From CAZZKF01 sp964654995 (GTDB lineage: Bacteria > Pseudomonadota > Alphaproteobacteria > CAZZKF01): a DNA stretch of 64,000 nucleotides. The stretch covers positions 1-64,000 of the forward strand of contig CAZZKF010000004.1 of assembly GCA_964654995.1 (NCBI GenBank). The letters run 5' to 3'. Position 1 is the stretch's first letter, and each line of letters begins with the position of its first letter. Shown piece by piece: positions 13,161-22,340 of this stretch. Under the pieces are notes generated by a model that made no database searches, was not told the DNA's origin, and was given only the letters and a program-made list of their open reading frames with translations. The position numbers were made by a program, and so were the translations under genes.

Positions 13161-13670
13161 TCAGGCCCGTGCCCGGACGGCCCCCACCCGAGGCCGCGGC
13201 ATCCTCGCCCGGCGATCCGCCTGTGTCAGGCCACGAAAGAGGGCAAGATGGGGGCGCATCTGCATCAGAATGATGATCAGCCCGTGGATCAGCTGCGCTG
13301 CGCGCGGCCAGGCTTCGAATCGCGTGACATTGGTGAACTCGAGCCGCTGGCCCGGGGCCAGGCGCAGCCGCGCGGGCAGGTCCGGCGGGGGCTTGGCGAG
13401 AGCCTTGAGAATCTGCAGCCGGACAATCGGATCCTCGGCCGTGTAGGGCAGGGGCCCCAAATCGCAGGTGAGCGTCAGGGCAGCGCCCTGCGTGTCGCTT
13501 TCAACCAGCTCGCCGCGCACCACCATGCCCGACCAGATGAAGCGAAAGCCGGTGCCGCCCTCGGCCGCCATCTGTTCGCGCGCGCGCCGGGCCTCGGACA
13601 CCAGGTCGGCCATCGATGTGCGATTATCTGCAGGGTTTGCTGCCTGGTCCTGGCAGAGCGAGTCCGTCAA
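13161..13670 (-). CDS. Conserved-looking protein of unknown function
   Basis: I do not recognise this 169-residue protein. It has no membrane segment or signal peptide. Residues about 20-45 are charged and probably helical (SEARRAREQMAAEGG), the middle looks like a beta-rich domain, and the C-terminus is Arg-rich. The start is TTG 13670, supported by AAAGGA seven bases upstream; ATG 13613 has no such site. It converges on the LysM gene with 23 bases between stops and stands back to back with the ABC exporter. That it is real is inferred from the codon pattern, the ribosome-binding site and the lack of a better gene on the other strand. Confidence 0.6.
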   Translation of the reverse strand: MTDSLCQDQAANPADNRTSMADLVSEARRAREQMAAEGGTGFRFIWSGMVVRGELVESDTQGAALTLTCDLGPLPYTAEDPIVRLQILKALAKPPPDLPARLRLAPGQRLEFTNVTRFEAWPRAAQLIHGLIIILMQMRPHLALFRGLTQADRRARMPRPRVGAVRARA

Positions 13671-13820
13671 GGCTAGGTCCTTTCCGCTACCGACCCCCTC
13701 AGATCGATGCCCTCAGAAAACAGGTTCAAGTTTAAGATACTGTAAAATCATTCCAGATTGCCGGGGTGCGGCCTGATCCGATTGCCCAAACCGGGGCTGA
13801 GACCCTACACTGCGCCGGTC

Positions 13821-15653
13821 ATGAGTTTCCACGCCGACAGCGATTCGAATCCCGGCACGGCCCATACGCGCACCGTGCGCGTGCTGCTGCCCTATCTGTG
13901 GCCGGCCGGCGCCTGGGGACTCAAGGTCCGGGTGGTGGTGGCGATGGTGCTGCTGGCGGCGGCCAAGGGCATCACCGTCTATGTACCGTTCCTCGGCAAG
14001 GCGGCGATCGATGCTCTGGACCCCAAGGTCACGCCCGCCATCTATGTCCCGGTCGCCCTGATTGCGGCCTATGCCCTGGCCCGCATTCTGGCCCGGGCAT
14101 TCGGCGAGCTGCGCGACGTGGTGTTCGTGCGGGTCGGCCAGCATGCGCTGCGCACGATTGCGCTGGAAGTCTTCCGCCATCTTCACCGGCTGTCCCTGCG
14201 GTTTCATCTCGAGCGGCGCACCGGCGGGCTGTCGCGGGCCATCGAGCGGGGCACCCGCGGCATCGATTTCCTGCTCCGCTTCATGCTGTTCAGCATTCTG
14301 CCCACTCTCATCGAGATCGTTCTGGTGACCGGGGTGATGCTGGTCAAATTCGACTGGCGGTTCGCGCTGATCACGATTCTGTCGGTGGCCGGCTTCATCG
14401 TCTTTACGCTTTTGGTCACCGAATGGCGGACCAAATTCCGCCGCGAGATGAACAAGCAGGACTCGGCCGCCAACACCAAGGCGATCGACAGCCTGCTGAA
14501 CTACGAAACGGTCAAATATTTCGGCAACGAGGCCCATGAGGCAGCCCGCTTCGATGAGGCCCTGGAGCGCTATCAACGCGCCGCGGTCAAGAGCCAGACC
14601 AGCCTGGCGCTGCTCAACGTCGGTCAGCAGACGATCGTCGCCCTGGGCCTGGCCGTTGCCCTGATCCTCACCGCGGCCGGTGTCGTTGGTGGGCAATACA
14701 GCATCGGAGATTACTTTCTTATCAATAGCTTGCTGCTCAATCTTTACACACCGCTCAACTTTCTGGGCTTCGTTTACCGGGAGATCAAGCAGTCGCTTGT
14801 CGACATGGAACAGATGTTCGAGCTGATGGCCCGGGGCGAAGAGGTCGCCGATCCTCCGGGTGCGCGCCCGCTCGAGGTGACGGGCGGTGAGATCGAGTTC
14901 GATGATGTCCACTTTCGCTATGAACCGGACCGCCCGATCCTGCACGGCATCAGCTTTCGCGTGCCGCCCGGCAGGACGGTGGCGATCGTCGGGCCCAGCG
15001 GCGCCGGCAAATCGACGATCTCCAGGGTTCTGTTCCGCTTCTACGACATCGAAAAGGGGGCGGTGCGGATCGACGGCCAGGACATTCGCGAGGTGACTCA
15101 GGCGAGCCTGCGCGCCGCCATCGGCATCGTTCCCCAGGATACCGTGCTGTTCAACGATTCGATCCGCTACAACATCGAATACGGCCGTCCCGGGGCCCCG
15201 CGCGAGGACATCGAGCAGGCGGCGCGCCTCGCCGCCATTCACGATTTCATCGAAACCCTACCCAAAGGCTACGACACGGTGGTCGGCGAGCGCGGGCTGA
15301 AGCTGTCGGGCGGCGAAAAGCAGCGCGTGGCGATCGCCCGCACTATCCTCAAGGACCCGCCGATTCTTTTGTTTGACGAGGCGACCTCGGCGCTCGATAC
15401 CCATACCGAGAAGGAAATTCAGGCGGCGCTCCGGCAGGTCTCGCGCAATCGCACGACCCTGATCATTGCCCATCGCCTGTCCACCGTCGTCGAGGCCGAC
15501 GAGATTCTGGTGCTCGACGCGGGGCGCATTGTCGAGCGCGGCCGCCACCAGGACCTTCTGGCTCTGGGCGGTGTCTATGCCGCCATGTGGCGGCGCCAGC
15601 AGGAGGCGGTACAGGCCCAGGAGCGCCTTGAGCGCCTGGCCGACGCCCTGTAG
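13821..15653 (+). CDS. Atm1/HMT-type ABC exporter (fused permease-ATPase)
   Basis: Homodimeric inner-membrane ABC half-transporter of the Atm1 group, whose members export glutathione- or sulfur-containing compounds for Fe-S assembly or metal detoxification. The 610-residue protein has a six-segment membrane domain (about 35-335) with the family stretch AIDSLLNYETVKYFGNE. The ATPase domain carries Walker A GPSGAGKST, signature LSGGEKQR, Walker B ILLFDEATSALD and the H-loop IIAHRLST. The start ATG 13821 lacks a clear ribosome-binding site. psd follows after 41 bases on the same strand. The substrate cannot be read from the sequence. Confidence 0.9.
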   Translation: MSFHADSDSNPGTAHTRTVRVLLPYLWPAGAWGLKVRVVVAMVLLAAAKGITVYVPFLGKAAIDALDPKVTPAIYVPVALIAAYALARILARAFGELRDVVFVRVGQHALRTIALEVFRHLHRLSLRFHLERRTGGLSRAIERGTRGIDFLLRFMLFSILPTLIEIVLVTGVMLVKFDWRFALITILSVAGFIVFTLLVTEWRTKFRREMNKQDSAANTKAIDSLLNYETVKYFGNEAHEAARFDEALERYQRAAVKSQTSLALLNVGQQTIVALGLAVALILTAAGVVGGQYSIGDYFLINSLLLNLYTPLNFLGFVYREIKQSLVDMEQMFELMARGEEVADPPGARPLEVTGGEIEFDDVHFRYEPDRPILHGISFRVPPGRTVAIVGPSGAGKSTISRVLFRFYDIEKGAVRIDGQDIREVTQASLRAAIGIVPQDTVLFNDSIRYNIEYGRPGAPREDIEQAARLAAIHDFIETLPKGYDTVVGERGLKLSGGEKQRVAIARTILKDPPILLFDEATSALDTHTEKEIQAALRQVSRNRTTLIIAHRLSTVVEADEILVLDAGRIVERGRHQDLLALGGVYAAMWRRQQEAVQAQERLERLADAL

Positions 15654-15694
15654 AGACGATCCTGGCACGATGTGATCCCGGGGAAGGGGAGAGA

Positions 15695-16414
15695 ATGACT
15701 GACGACACGCAGACCGGGCTTGAGCAGCTCTTGAGCGCCTTGCCGCGCATTCACAAGGAGGGCCACCCGTTCATCCTGACCTTTGCCGTCGCCACCCTGA
15801 TCTTGTTCCTGATCTGGGTGCCGCTCGGCTGGCTGGGGGCCGGACTGACCGCCTGGTGCGTCTATTTCTTCCGTGATCCCGATCGGATCACCCCGGTGCG
15901 CCCGGGCCTGATCGTCGCCCCGGCCGACGGCATCGTTCAGGCCATCGAAAGCGCGCCGCCGCCGCCCGAGCTGGGCATGGACGCGGTGCCGCGGACCCGG
16001 ATTTCGATCTTCATGAATGTCTTCAATGTTCACGTCAACCGTATCCCGGCCGACGGCGAAGTCATCGGTCTCGCCTACCGCCCCGGCAAGTTCCTCAATG
16101 CCACGCTGGACAAGGCCAGCGAGGACAACGAACGCCAAAGCATCCGTCTGCGCATGGCCGTCGGCGACTGTGATCTGGTGGTGGTTCAGATCGCCGGGCT
16201 GATTGCCCGGCGCATCGTCTGCACCCTCGAGGAGGGCCAGAGCGTGATGGCCGGCGAGCGCTTCGGCATGATCCGTTTCGGCAGCCGCCTCGATGTCTAT
16301 CTGGACGCCGGGCTCGAGCCTCTGGTCGTCGTCGGGCAGACGACCGTTGCGGGCGAGACGATTCTGGCCGATATTAAATCCCATGAACCGGCCCGAACGG
16401 GTAAACTCCGCTGA
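15695..16414 (+). CDS. psd: Phosphatidylserine decarboxylase
   Basis: Pyruvoyl enzyme that makes phosphatidylethanolamine from phosphatidylserine at the inner membrane. The 239-residue proenzyme is the short type, with an N-terminal hydrophobic hairpin (about 28-62), the metal/substrate region APADGIVQAIE, the histidine segment NVFNVHVNRIP and the self-cleavage site G196-S197 in IRFGSRLDVY. The start ATG 15695 has GGGGAAGGGGAGAG upstream. pssA, which makes its substrate, begins 45 bases downstream, so the pair forms one pathway unit. Confidence 0.95.
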   Translation: MTDDTQTGLEQLLSALPRIHKEGHPFILTFAVATLILFLIWVPLGWLGAGLTAWCVYFFRDPDRITPVRPGLIVAPADGIVQAIESAPPPPELGMDAVPRTRISIFMNVFNVHVNRIPADGEVIGLAYRPGKFLNATLDKASEDNERQSIRLRMAVGDCDLVVVQIAGLIARRIVCTLEEGQSVMAGERFGMIRFGSRLDVYLDAGLEPLVVVGQTTVAGETILADIKSHEPARTGKLR

Positions 16415-16459
16415 GCCTGGTCAAGGTGGCGGTCGGCCACAGAGGAAGGACCCGGAACG

Positions 16460-17248
16460 GTGAAAATGCCTCGAACCGAGCGGCGCCTGCGGCCGCTGCC
16501 GATTCGCAGCCTGGCCCCCAACATCCTTACCTTGCTGGCGCTGTCAGCCGGCATGACGTCGATTCGTCTGGCGCTTGACGGGCGCTGGGAACTGAGCGCC
16601 ATCGCCATCATGCTGGCGGCGATTTTCGATGCCCTTGACGGCAGCATCGCGCGGGCCCTCAAGGGCGCCACGAAGTTCGGCGCCGAGCTCGACTCGCTGT
16701 CCGATGTCGTCAGTTTCGGAGTGGCGCCGGCGCTGCTGCTCTACACCTGGTCGCTCAAGGACCTCGGCGGGCTGGGCTGGGTGCTGGCGCTGCTTTTCAC
16801 GGTGTGCTGCGCACTGCGTCTGGCTCGCTTCAACACCAGCCATGACACCAAGGAGCGGCCCGATTGGGCGGTCTACTACTTTCAGGGCACACCGGCGCCG
16901 GCGGCCGCCGGCTTGATCATGATCCCGCTGTTCGTCGAATTTCAGCTCGAGAACGGGGTCTTTCGCTCGCCGGTGATCGGCGGCGCCCTGGTTGCCCTGG
17001 TCTCGTTCCTGATGGTCAGCCGCATCCCCACCTATTCGTTCAAGCGGCTCGGTGTGCGGCGCGACTATGTGCTCCCGACGCTCATCGGAGTCGGGCTGTT
17101 CGCCGCCTTCCTGAGCAGCTATCTGTGGGCCACCGTGATGACCATCGGGGTGATGTATCTGGCCTCGATTCCGTTTTCGGCCAGCGATTACCGCCGCAGC
17201 CAGGCGGCCGCCGAGCGCGCGGCGCTTTCCGACGGCCCGCCACCCTAG
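16460..17248 (+). CDS. pssA: CDP-diacylglycerol-serine O-phosphatidyltransferase
   Basis: Membrane CDP-alcohol phosphatidyltransferase that joins CDP-diacylglycerol and serine, the step before Psd. The 262-residue product has about seven to eight hydrophobic segments. It carries the family motif DG-x2-AR-x8-G-x3-D-x3-D at residues 60-82 (D60-G61 through the last Asp of LDSLSD). I start at GTG 16460 because GAGGAAGGA lies about ten bases upstream; ATG 16466, two codons on, is less well spaced. It converges on the RND pump gene with 24 bases between stops. Confidence 0.94.
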   Translation: MKMPRTERRLRPLPIRSLAPNILTLLALSAGMTSIRLALDGRWELSAIAIMLAAIFDALDGSIARALKGATKFGAELDSLSDVVSFGVAPALLLYTWSLKDLGGLGWVLALLFTVCCALRLARFNTSHDTKERPDWAVYYFQGTPAPAAAGLIMIPLFVEFQLENGVFRSPVIGGALVALVSFLMVSRIPTYSFKRLGVRRDYVLPTLIGVGLFAAFLSSYLWATVMTIGVMYLASIPFSASDYRRSQAAAERAALSDGPPP

Positions 17249-17272
17249 GCAATACCTGCCGGCGTCGCGCGC

Positions 17273-20200
17273 CTATTCGGCGGGCTGGCCGGCGGCGGCA
17301 GCGTTTCGAGCGCGGCGGCGATGACGCAAGGCGGCGACCTTGCCCTTGATCGCCGCCGGCGCGGCCAGCAGGCACGGGGTCACCACCAGGGTCAGCACGG
17401 TGGCGAAGCTGAGCCCGAAGACGATGGCCAGCGACAAATCCACCCACCAGATCGAATCCGGGTCGCCCACCACCACATGGCGGTTGATCAGATCGATGTT
17501 GGTCGAAAACACCATCGGCAACAGGCCGGTGACCGTGGTGATGGTGGTCAGCAGCACCGGGCGCAGACGCTGGGCGCCGGTGCGCAGGATGGCATCGATC
17601 AGGTCATAGCCTTCGCGGCGCAGCCGGGCGAAGGTGTCGATCAGCACGATGTTGTTGTTGACCACGATGCCGGCCAATGAGATCACCCCGATGCCGGTCA
17701 TGACGATGACGAAGGTGCGGCCGGTAACGATCAGGCCGACCAGCACGCCGACCGTGGACAACACCACCGCGGTGAGGATCAGGAAGGCGTGGTAGAAGCT
17801 GTTGAACTGGGTCACCAGGATGATCGCCATCAGGAACAGGGCGATCAGGAAGGCCTGGCGCAGAAAGGCGCTGGATTCGCGCTGGTCGCGGTCCTGGCCG
17901 GCGAACACCACGCGCACCCGGGGGTCGATCTTAGCCGCACTGGCCAGCCAGGCCTGCAGCTCGCGCACCTTGTTGTCGGCCAGCACGCCGTCGGCGACAT
18001 TGGCCTTGACCGTCATCACCCGGTGGCCGTCGATGCGGGTGATCTTGGCGATCTTGGGCTTCGGCGTTCGGGTGACGAAATTGCTGATCGGCACCATGCC
18101 GCGTGCCGTCTCGACACGCAGCTGATCGAGCTGGTTGATGGTCCGGGCGTCCTCGGGGAAGCGGACCCGGATGTCGATCTCGTCATCGCTGTCGTCGGGC
18201 CGGATTTCGCCGACCTTGATGCCGTTTGTGATCAACTGCACGGCGCTTCCGACCGTGACGATGTCGGCGCCGAAACGGCTGGCCTGGGCGCGGTCGACGC
18301 GCAGCTCCCACTGAATGCCGGGCACCGAGCGGTCATCCTCGATGTCGACCAGGCCGGTCATCTCGCGCTCCATGTGGGTGCGGATCCGGTCCACGGCCAG
18401 CGGAATCAGGCTGGGATCGGCCGAGGATACCCGGATCTCGATGTCCTTGCCCTGCCGCGGTCCGTTCTGGGGCAGGTGCGGCTCGACCACGATGCCGGCC
18501 AGCGACCCGGTCTTCTGGCGCAGTTCGGCAAGGATTTCCTTGGCCGGCCGGCGGCGCTCCCAGTCGACCAGCTCAAGCGTGATGTTGCCGATCAGGTCCT
18601 CGGCCTGGCGATTGCCCGCCGAGCCCGCCTGGGTGGTCGCATAGATGGTGTCTACGCCGTCGATGCCGCGGGCGATCGCCTCGACCTCGCGGACCAGGGC
18701 GTCGCGCTCGTCGATCGACAGATTGCCGCGGGCGTGGACCAGAAGGCGCACCGATGTCGGCTCGCTCTGGGGGAAGAATTCGACGCCCTTGCTGGTCACC
18801 AGATAGATCCCCCAGGTGCCGACAAGCACCACTGCGGCCACCGCCAGCACCCGCAAGGGGCGCCGCAGCAAGCGGCGCAGGGTCCGCACATACCAGCCGG
18901 TGAAGCCGGGAAGGGTGCTCAGATCGCCGTGGCTCGAGGCCGCGACGGCGCGCATCACCGCCGGGTCGGTGGTGCTCGGCCGGCCGATCTTGGCACCCAG
19001 GGTGGGAAGGAAGATCAGCGCCGAAATCAGCGAGCCGGTGAGCGTCACGATCAGGGTCAGCGGCAGGTACCACATGAATTCGCCGACGATACCGGGCCAG
19101 AACATCAGCGGCAGAAAGGCGGCCAGCGTGGTCGCTGTCGATGCCGTGATCGGCCAGGCCATGCGCTTGGCGGCGGTGGCATAGGCGTCGCGCCGGTCCA
19201 GCCCCTCGGCCATTTTCCGGTCGGCGTATTCGGTGACCACGATGGCGCCGTCGACCAGCATGCCGACGGCGAGAATGAGGCCGAACAGGATCACCTGATT
19301 GATCGTCAGGCCAAGGATCGAGAGCACCAGAAAGCCGAACAGGAAAGAGGTCGGGATGGCGATTCCGACCAGTCCGGCGGAGCGCGCGCCGAGCGCCGCA
19401 ACGATGACGATCGCCACCAGAAGAATGGCGCTGATCACGCTGTTCTCGAGATTGTTCAGGCTGGACTTCAGGTCGATCGCCTGATCGAAGGTGTATTTCA
19501 CCTCGACGTTGGGCGGCATCTGCGCCCGCGCCTCCTCGACCTCGGCCCGCACCGTGTCGACGGCCTGGATCAGGTTGGCGCCGGTGCGCTTGAACACCTC
19601 GATGCTGACCGATGGCTTGCCGTTGATCCGGGCGTAGCTGAGGCGATCCTTGAAGGTGCGGCGAATTTCGGTCACGTCGGCCAGCGTCACCACCGCATCG
19701 CCATTGGTCTTGACGGGGAGCTCGAGCACGTCGCGGGCGGTCTCGAACAGCCCCGGCACCTTGATCGCAAAGCGCCCGCGCCCGGTGTCGAGGGTGCCGG
19801 CAGCGACCAGCCGGTTGTTGCGCAGCACCGCCCGGATCAGCTCATCCTGATTGATGTTGTAGCTCTGCAGGCGGGCGGGATCGATGATCACCTCGATCAG
19901 TTCCTCGCGCTCGCCGCGCAGATTGGCCTCCAGAATGCCGGGCAGCCCCTCGATGCGGTCGCGCAGGTCCCTGGCCAGGCGCACCAGGGCGCGCTCCGGC
20001 ACATTGCCGAGCAGATTGACGACGATGATCGGGTCCTGGTTGATGTTGATTTCGTGGACCGTCGGCTCCTCGGTCTCGTCCGGCAGCTTGGCCTTGGCCA
20101 GGTCGACCTGGGCGCGGACGTCGGCAATCGCCTGATCGACGTCGAAGCCGGCATCGAACTCGAGGATGATATTGGCGCCGCCCTCGCGCGCCGTGGCGGT

Positions 20201-20443
20201 CATTTCCTTGACCCCGTCGACATTGCGCAACTCGGTTTCCATCGGCTTGACCAGAAGCCGCTCGGCATCCTCCGGCGAAATGCCTTCGTGAACCATGCTG
20301 ACATAGATGTAGGGGATCGGAATGTCGGGGCTGACTTCCTTGGGAATGCTGATATAGGCGATGGTGCCGGCAATGATCACCACCAGAAAGGCCGACAGCA
20401 CGCTGCGCGAATAGGTCAGCGCCGTATCGATGAAGCGATTCAT
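17273..20443 (-). CDS. RND-family efflux pump (AcrB-like) inner-membrane subunit
   Basis: Proton-driven transporter of the HAE1/AcrB superfamily. The 1056-residue protein has the usual plan: TM1, a large periplasmic loop, TM2-TM7, a second loop and TM8-TM12. The TM4 proton-relay motif reads GMLVDGAIVVTEYADR, keeping the first Asp of the AcrB pair but with Gly at the second. TM10 reads VVNNNIVLIDTFARLRREG rather than the AcrB Lys motif. The start ATG overlaps the stop of the adaptor gene by four bases, so they are translationally coupled. No TolC-like gene is adjacent. The substrate is unknown. Confidence 0.92.
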   Translation of the reverse strand: MNRFIDTALTYSRSVLSAFLVVIIAGTIAYISIPKEVSPDIPIPYIYVSMVHEGISPEDAERLLVKPMETELRNVDGVKEMTATAREGGANIILEFDAGFDVDQAIADVRAQVDLAKAKLPDETEEPTVHEININQDPIIVVNLLGNVPERALVRLARDLRDRIEGLPGILEANLRGEREELIEVIIDPARLQSYNINQDELIRAVLRNNRLVAAGTLDTGRGRFAIKVPGLFETARDVLELPVKTNGDAVVTLADVTEIRRTFKDRLSYARINGKPSVSIEVFKRTGANLIQAVDTVRAEVEEARAQMPPNVEVKYTFDQAIDLKSSLNNLENSVISAILLVAIVIVAALGARSAGLVGIAIPTSFLFGFLVLSILGLTINQVILFGLILAVGMLVDGAIVVTEYADRKMAEGLDRRDAYATAAKRMAWPITASTATTLAAFLPLMFWPGIVGEFMWYLPLTLIVTLTGSLISALIFLPTLGAKIGRPSTTDPAVMRAVAASSHGDLSTLPGFTGWYVRTLRRLLRRPLRVLAVAAVVLVGTWGIYLVTSKGVEFFPQSEPTSVRLLVHARGNLSIDERDALVREVEAIARGIDGVDTIYATTQAGSAGNRQAEDLIGNITLELVDWERRRPAKEILAELRQKTGSLAGIVVEPHLPQNGPRQGKDIEIRVSSADPSLIPLAVDRIRTHMEREMTGLVDIEDDRSVPGIQWELRVDRAQASRFGADIVTVGSAVQLITNGIKVGEIRPDDSDDEIDIRVRFPEDARTINQLDQLRVETARGMVPISNFVTRTPKPKIAKITRIDGHRVMTVKANVADGVLADNKVRELQAWLASAAKIDPRVRVVFAGQDRDQRESSAFLRQAFLIALFLMAIILVTQFNSFYHAFLILTAVVLSTVGVLVGLIVTGRTFVIVMTGIGVISLAGIVVNNNIVLIDTFARLRREGYDLIDAILRTGAQRLRPVLLTTITTVTGLLPMVFSTNIDLINRHVVVGDPDSIWWVDLSLAIVFGLSFATVLTLVVTPCLLAAPAAIKGKVAALRHRRRARNAAAAGQPAE

Positions 20444-21522
20444 GTGGTGGCTCCGTTATCGGGGTGCACCTCGACTTTCTGGCCGGCGCGCACGAATTCC
20501 TGGCCGACGGTAATCACCGTCACCCGCGCCGGCAGGCCGGTGACCCACATGCCCTCGGGCTCGTCGCTGACGATGGTGACCGGCTGAAAGCGCACGATTC
20601 CCTTGCCGTCGACGATGCGGATGCCCATCCGGCCCTTGGCATCGAGAACCAGGAGCGCCGGCGAAATCCGGTGGGCCAGGATCTCGCGCGCGGTGATGCG
20701 GATTTCGGCGGTCATCCCGTCGCGCAAGGAATGATCGGGATTGGCGACTTCCAGCTCGACCCGGAAGGTCCGGGTCAGGGGATCGGCGGTCTTGGCAATG
20801 AACCGGACCTTGCCTTCGAGGGTCTTGCCGTCGAGCAACCGGACCTCGCCGACATCGCCGATGTTCAAGTCGCCGACATGGCGCTCGGAGACCTCACCGA
20901 CCACCAGGAACGGGTCTTCATCAACGATTGTCGCGCAGGTCTGGCCCTTTTGCAGATAGTCGCCGATCTCGACCGGGCGGTCGTCCACGGTGCCGGCAAA
21001 GGGGGCGAGGATGCGGGTGTGTTCAAGCTCGACCTGCATCTGCTTGACCTGCGCCCTGGCGCCGTCGAGCAGGGCCCTGGCGGCAGCCACCTGGTTTTCC
21101 GCGCGGTAGCCCTTGGCGGCAAGCTGGACGGCGGCGTCATATTCGATCTGGCGCTGGCGGACCAGGGCCTGGGCCTCGGCGAGGCGGGCCTTGCGGTCAT
21201 CCACTGCCAGCCGGCAGATCAGCTCGCCGGCCTTGACCTGGGCACCTTTTTCCACCGGCAGGGCGACGATCCGGCCATCCGTCTGGGCCTTGAGATCGAC
21301 GCTGCGCAGGGCCTGGGTGCGGCCGCGCAGGACGACGTCGCTGCTGTGCGGAACCGCGTCAAGCGTGCGCACCCGCACCTTGACCAGCGGCGGTGCACCG
21401 GGCGACGGGGCGGCGGTGGCGGAATCGGCGGCATCGTCGTTGCCGCCGCCGATCTGGCCGGTGAGGATCCAGGCGGCAACGCCGAGGGCGATCAGACCGG
21501 CGGTGAGATAGGATTTCTTCAT
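20440..21522 (-). CDS. RND efflux periplasmic adaptor (membrane fusion protein)
   Basis: Adaptor that links the RND pump to an outer-membrane channel. The 360-residue protein begins with a single hydrophobic segment (about 5-24) and an Ala/Pro linker. Then come the lipoyl-like half motifs (DGRIVALPVEKGAQVKAGE and APFAGTVDDRPVEIGDYLQ) around an alpha-helical hairpin (about 110-165), and beta-barrel and membrane-proximal domains. It lies between padR and the pump on the minus strand; the stop overlaps the pump start (ATGA). Upstream sequence lacks a strong ribosome-binding site. Confidence 0.92.
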   Translation of the reverse strand: MKKSYLTAGLIALGVAAWILTGQIGGGNDDAADSATAAPSPGAPPLVKVRVRTLDAVPHSSDVVLRGRTQALRSVDLKAQTDGRIVALPVEKGAQVKAGELICRLAVDDRKARLAEAQALVRQRQIEYDAAVQLAAKGYRAENQVAAARALLDGARAQVKQMQVELEHTRILAPFAGTVDDRPVEIGDYLQKGQTCATIVDEDPFLVVGEVSERHVGDLNIGDVGEVRLLDGKTLEGKVRFIAKTADPLTRTFRVELEVANPDHSLRDGMTAEIRITAREILAHRISPALLVLDAKGRMGIRIVDGKGIVRFQPVTIVSDEPEGMWVTGLPARVTVITVGQEFVRAGQKVEVHPDNGATT

Positions 21523-21572
21523 GGGACAGGGGGCTCCCCATATGTGTTGGTTTTCAGCCTATGTCGTTTGCA

Positions 21573-22115
21573 TCACTCGGCCGGTTCAACCCGCGCCTTC
21601 AAGGCCTCGATCTCGAGCAGATGACGGTTCTCGCGAATGAACCGGATGGCCGCCTCGTGCACCGCCCGGGCATAGCGCACGGTGAATTCGGCTCCGGCAC
21701 TGAGCGGTGTTTCCAGATACTCCTCCAATCGCGCCAAGACCTCTTCATGACCGGCAAGCCGCTGATCTATAAGCTCGGAAAGTTCGCCAGGCAACAACAG
21801 GTCGCAAAACAGCATCTTGGCAAGAAAATCGGAGCGGAAACGATCGGGCTCGGCCGGCTCGGCCAGCGCCTGGGCGAGCGCCAGGCGACCGCGCGGCGTG
21901 ATCCGGTAGACCTTCTTGTCCGGGCGCTTGTCCTGGGCGAGTTCCGTGCACGATACCAGCCCGTCCTCGGTCAGGCGGCTCAGAGCCGGGTAGATCGAGC
22001 CATAGCTGGCATCAAAAAACGCGCTGAAACAGCCGTTCTTGAGCTGCTTCTGGATCTCGTAGCCGCTGGCCTCTCCAAAGGTCAGCAGGCCCAGACAGGC
22101 GGTTTTGACGTCCAT
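21573..22115 (-). CDS. PadR-family transcriptional regulator
   Basis: Winged-helix regulator, most likely a repressor of the efflux genes behind it. The 180-residue protein has the PadR N-terminal domain (about 1-85) with the SGYEIQKQL, SYGSIYPALSRLTEDGLV and KVYRITPRGRLAL segments. A helical C-terminal dimerisation region (about 90-180) follows. It is the first gene of the leftward padR-adaptor-pump set (50-base spacer to the adaptor). An AT-rich palindrome 53-71 bases upstream is a good candidate for its own operator. Confidence 0.9.
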   Translation of the reverse strand: MDVKTACLGLLTFGEASGYEIQKQLKNGCFSAFFDASYGSIYPALSRLTEDGLVSCTELAQDKRPDKKVYRITPRGRLALAQALAEPAEPDRFRSDFLAKMLFCDLLLPGELSELIDQRLAGHEEVLARLEEYLETPLSAGAEFTVRYARAVHEAAIRFIRENRHLLEIEALKARVEPAE

Positions 22116-22167
22116 GGTGTCAGCTGCTCGCTGAGACAGCCTGAATCACTGTCAACTTCCAACGTAA

Positions 22168-22186
22168 ATATATCAGGCCGATATAT
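22168..22186. promoter_or_regulatory. AT-rich inverted repeat, candidate PadR operator
   Basis: ATATATC and GATATAT form a perfect 7-bp inverted repeat around AGGCC. It stands out in GC-rich surroundings and lies upstream of padR and 155 bases before the divergent sulfotransferase gene. Autoregulated PadR proteins bind such AT-rich palindromes; the link here is by position. Confidence 0.55.
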
Positions 22187-22340
22187 ATCTCAGTTTGATA
22201 TTAGCGGCAACGTCTTAATTATTGGTTCCTGTACGTGCCGGACACGCCAAAGCCTGCGCCGCCAGGCGAGATATGCGGGCGCATTCGTGCTCCTGATCAA
22301 GTCCGGTTGCATCGTGTTGCCGCTTCTTTAGGATGCCGGG

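Noticed and set aside
17789..20587. A 932-codon open frame on the plus strand opposite the RND pump
   Set aside because: It is a shadow of GC-rich codon use: its product is His/Gln/Asp/Gly-rich with no domain, while the minus strand encodes a full pump.
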